A DNA stretch of 64,000 nt, taken from assembly GCA_023265455.1 (NCBI GenBank), contig JAHFTQ010000010.1, positions 1 to 64,000 on the forward strand, given 5' to 3'. Under the pieces are notes generated by a model. It was not told where the DNA came from and did no database searches. It saw only the letters and a list, made by a program, of their open reading frames with translations. Shown in pieces: positions 62,688 to 64,000 of this stretch; position 1 is the first letter of the stretch, and each line of letters opens with the position of its first letter. A program made the position numbers and the translations under genes. Source of the DNA: Parachlamydiales bacterium. GTDB taxonomy: Bacteria; Chlamydiota; Chlamydiia; Chlamydiales; Rhabdochlamydiaceae.

Positions 62688-63359
62688 ATGGATCTTAATT
62701 TTTGTAAAAAAGCCGCTGCCGAAAAAGCTCTCTCTTTTATTCAAGATGGCATGACCGTCGGTTTGGGCACAGGGAGCACGACAGCTTTTTTCATTGAAAA
62801 GCTCATTGAAAAATGCCGCTTAGGGCTTAAAATCCAAGCCATTGCCACTTCAGAGCGTTCGCTTGACCAAGCCCGCGCTGGCGGCATCCCTCTAACTGAT
62901 ATTAACACCCTTCAATTTCTGGATATCTACGTGGATGGCGCCGACGAAATCGACTCTCAAAAAAGAATGATTAAAGGCGGTGGCGGAGCGCTCTTGCGCG
63001 AAAAAATCGCCGCTCACATGAGCCGAAAAGTCATCATCATCATCGATGAATCTAAACTCGTGCAAAAACTGGGACAGCGCCCCCTCCCTGTTGAGATAAT
63101 CCCTTTTGGCTCCACAGCCATCATCCATCAGCTGCACCTTCTCGGTTACAAAGGAGTGCTGCGCCTAAGCCCCAACAACGCACCCTACATCACCGATAAC
63201 CACAATTTCATCTATGATGTTCAACTATCAGATGACAATATCGAAAGAGCGCATGCCCAAATCACCCAAATCCCCGGCGTTGTCGAGACCGGATTTTTTC
63301 CTTCTTTAACAGGCCCCGTGATCATCGGATTTTACGACGGCCGCGTCATCGTACAATAA
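62688..63359 (+). CDS. rpiA: Ribose-5-phosphate isomerase A
   Basis: Interconverts ribose 5-phosphate and ribulose 5-phosphate. 223 residues from ATG 62688 (MDLNFCKKAAAEKALSF); an upstream-extended frame runs through a palindrome remnant. Motifs: GLGTGSTTAFF (phosphate loop), DGADEID (catalytic Asp), KGGGGALLREK, and GFFPSLTGPVIIG. Together with transaldolase it supplies the non-oxidative pentose phosphate pathway. Confidence 0.95.
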   Translation: MDLNFCKKAAAEKALSFIQDGMTVGLGTGSTTAFFIEKLIEKCRLGLKIQAIATSERSLDQARAGGIPLTDINTLQFLDIYVDGADEIDSQKRMIKGGGGALLREKIAAHMSRKVIIIIDESKLVQKLGQRPLPVEIIPFGSTAIIHQLHLLGYKGVLRLSPNNAPYITDNHNFIYDVQLSDDNIERAHAQITQIPGVVETGFFPSLTGPVIIGFYDGRVIVQ

Positions 63360-63398
63360 ATCTCTTGCAAAAAGAGAAGCGATGATTCAAATGAAAAT

Positions 63399-63569
63399 TA
63401 GACCTCCTTCGAATTTAAGGGTTCGTCGATTTTCTGGATTATTTTGGCCTCTTTTCGGTTTTTTTTGCAGGGGTCATATCGGAAGTTGATATGACCCCTG
63501 CAAAAAAAACCGAAAAGAGGCTCAAAAGAACCAGAAAATCGACAGAACCTTAATTTCGAAAGAGGTCTT
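63399..63569. repeat. Long palindromic element, family P1, copy b
   Basis: About 170 bp, almost identical to 52.03-52.20 kb. Inner arms read TTTTCGGTTTTTTTTGCAG and CTGCAAAAAAAACCGAAAA, where copy a has CGATTTT and AATCG: an A-T pair became G-C on both arms. The right terminus GAAAGAGGTC sits 4-13 bases before the ATG of the next gene and is its ribosome-binding site. Confidence 0.88.
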
Positions 63570-63571
63570 AT

Positions 63572-63982
63572 ATGGCAGAGCTTCTCCCCCTAACATTGAC
63601 TAAGGTGATGCAGTCGCGTGCTTACACAGTCATCATCTTAGGGACTGAAAACAAAAAATTCGCGATTTATACCGAACCCCACACCGGTCTTCATATCCAG
63701 TCCTACCTGGCTCATACCCATCCCACCAGGCCTTCCACTTACGACCTCCTCGACCGCGTCTTCAGAGGTCTTAACGTCAAACCCCTCCAAGTTGTTATTC
63801 AAGATGTGGAAGAGACCGTCTACTACGCTCGCCTCTTTGCCGAGCAAATCATCGGGGATCAAAAAATCATCTTAGAAGTTGATGCTCGCCCTAGCGACTG
63901 CATTACACTCGCCCTGAAATATCAAATCCCCCTCTTTTGCACACCGGCAGTTTTAGAAAAATCAGTCGCTGTTGCAGATTAA
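63572..63982 (+). CDS. Bifunctional nuclease family protein (BFN/DUF151)
   Basis: 136 residues with YAVxLxE-type core TVIILGTENKKFAIYTEPHT, the helical repeat-like stretch RPSTYDLLDRVFRGLNVKPL, the strand VVIQDVEETVYYARLF, and VDARPSDCITLALKYQIPLF, which are BFN family landmarks. Plant BFN1-type proteins have RNase/DNase activity; bacterial members are little studied. Ribosome-binding site comes from the P1 palindrome. Confidence 0.85.
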   Translation: MAELLPLTLTKVMQSRAYTVIILGTENKKFAIYTEPHTGLHIQSYLAHTHPTRPSTYDLLDRVFRGLNVKPLQVVIQDVEETVYYARLFAEQIIGDQKIILEVDARPSDCITLALKYQIPLFCTPAVLEKSVAVAD

Positions 63983-64000
63983 CGCCATGTGCAACTTTTG
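63983..64000. repeat. Left end of another P2 palindromic element, cut by the window edge
   Basis: CGCCATGTGCAACTTTT matches the P2 terminal repeat (CGCCGTGTGCAACTTTT) at 16 of 17 bases and starts directly at the end of the bifunctional-nuclease gene, as at 36520. The rest lies beyond the window. Confidence 0.6.

Overview
The window looks like chromosome from an amoeba-type (environmental) member of the Chlamydiales. The housekeeping blocks fall in orders that I recall as chlamydial: acpP-fabG-fabD-fabH, groES-groEL next to pepF, msbA-accA-(hypothetical)-IHF, tpiA next to xseA, and pdhA-pdhB. Around them are many genes of a host-associated lifestyle: two F-box-like proteins, a Fic protein, a patatin-like phospholipase, a dual-specificity phosphatase, an EEP-fold nuclease/phosphodiesterase-like protein, a secreted PLD-type protein and two families of unrecognised paralogues. 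Base composition is moderate, so a pathogenic Chlamydia is unlikely. I cannot name the genus. I found no rRNA, tRNA, CRISPR array or phage module.

Layout: 0-3.2 kb holds the start of an IS607-type recombinase and the fatty-acid synthesis operon. 3.3-5.8 kb is a run of small secreted, membrane, F-box-like and lipoprotein genes leading to transaldolase. 6.7-12.6 kb holds HPr, oligoendopeptidase F, the CIRCE-controlled groESL operon, an AsmA-like protein and MsrB. 12.6-15.4 kb holds two CNNM/CBS membrane proteins and an FtsB-like protein. 15.5-17.1 kb is an uncharacterised two-gene module with a start/stop overlap. 17.2-23.4 kb is a linked run of DUF3604, Maf, a HEAT-repeat protein and LptD-like. 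23.6-31.4 kb holds the phosphatase, Pcm, an OB-fold tRNA-binding protein, an SDR and the metNIQ methionine importer. 31.4-35.4 kb holds def-secG-tpiA, divergent from xseA-xseB-nadK. 35.4-41 kb is a three-member paralogue family interrupted by the patatin gene. 41-43.7 kb holds pdhAB, a 52-residue lipoprotein too short for usual calling, and the PLD-type protein. 43.8-51.6 kb is effector-rich. 52-60 kb is core genome again (msbA, accA, a YkuD-like protein, IHF, tyrS). 60.5-62.6 kb holds a TnpB element beside an outer-membrane-protein remnant. rpiA and a bifunctional-nuclease gene close the window.

The most unusual feature is a set of long near-palindromes (170-330 bp) lodged at gene borders, in at least four sequence families. 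Two copies (11.9 and 54.1 kb) share an asymmetric core but have unrelated arms, and at 54 kb one arm is the 3' end of accA duplicated in inverted orientation. One (55.4 kb) is read in frame as the last 56 or so codons of the YkuD-like gene. Another family (52.0 and 63.4 kb) sits immediately before start codons and appears to donate the ribosome-binding site; its two copies differ by a compensatory base-pair change. A third family (23.4, 36.5 and the very end of the window) sits at gene 3' ends. Other regulatory signals include a CIRCE operator before groES, a dyad over the -10 of the metNIQ promoter, and perfect palindromes before the Fic gene.

All calls come from reading the sequence and remembered family motifs; no database search was run.
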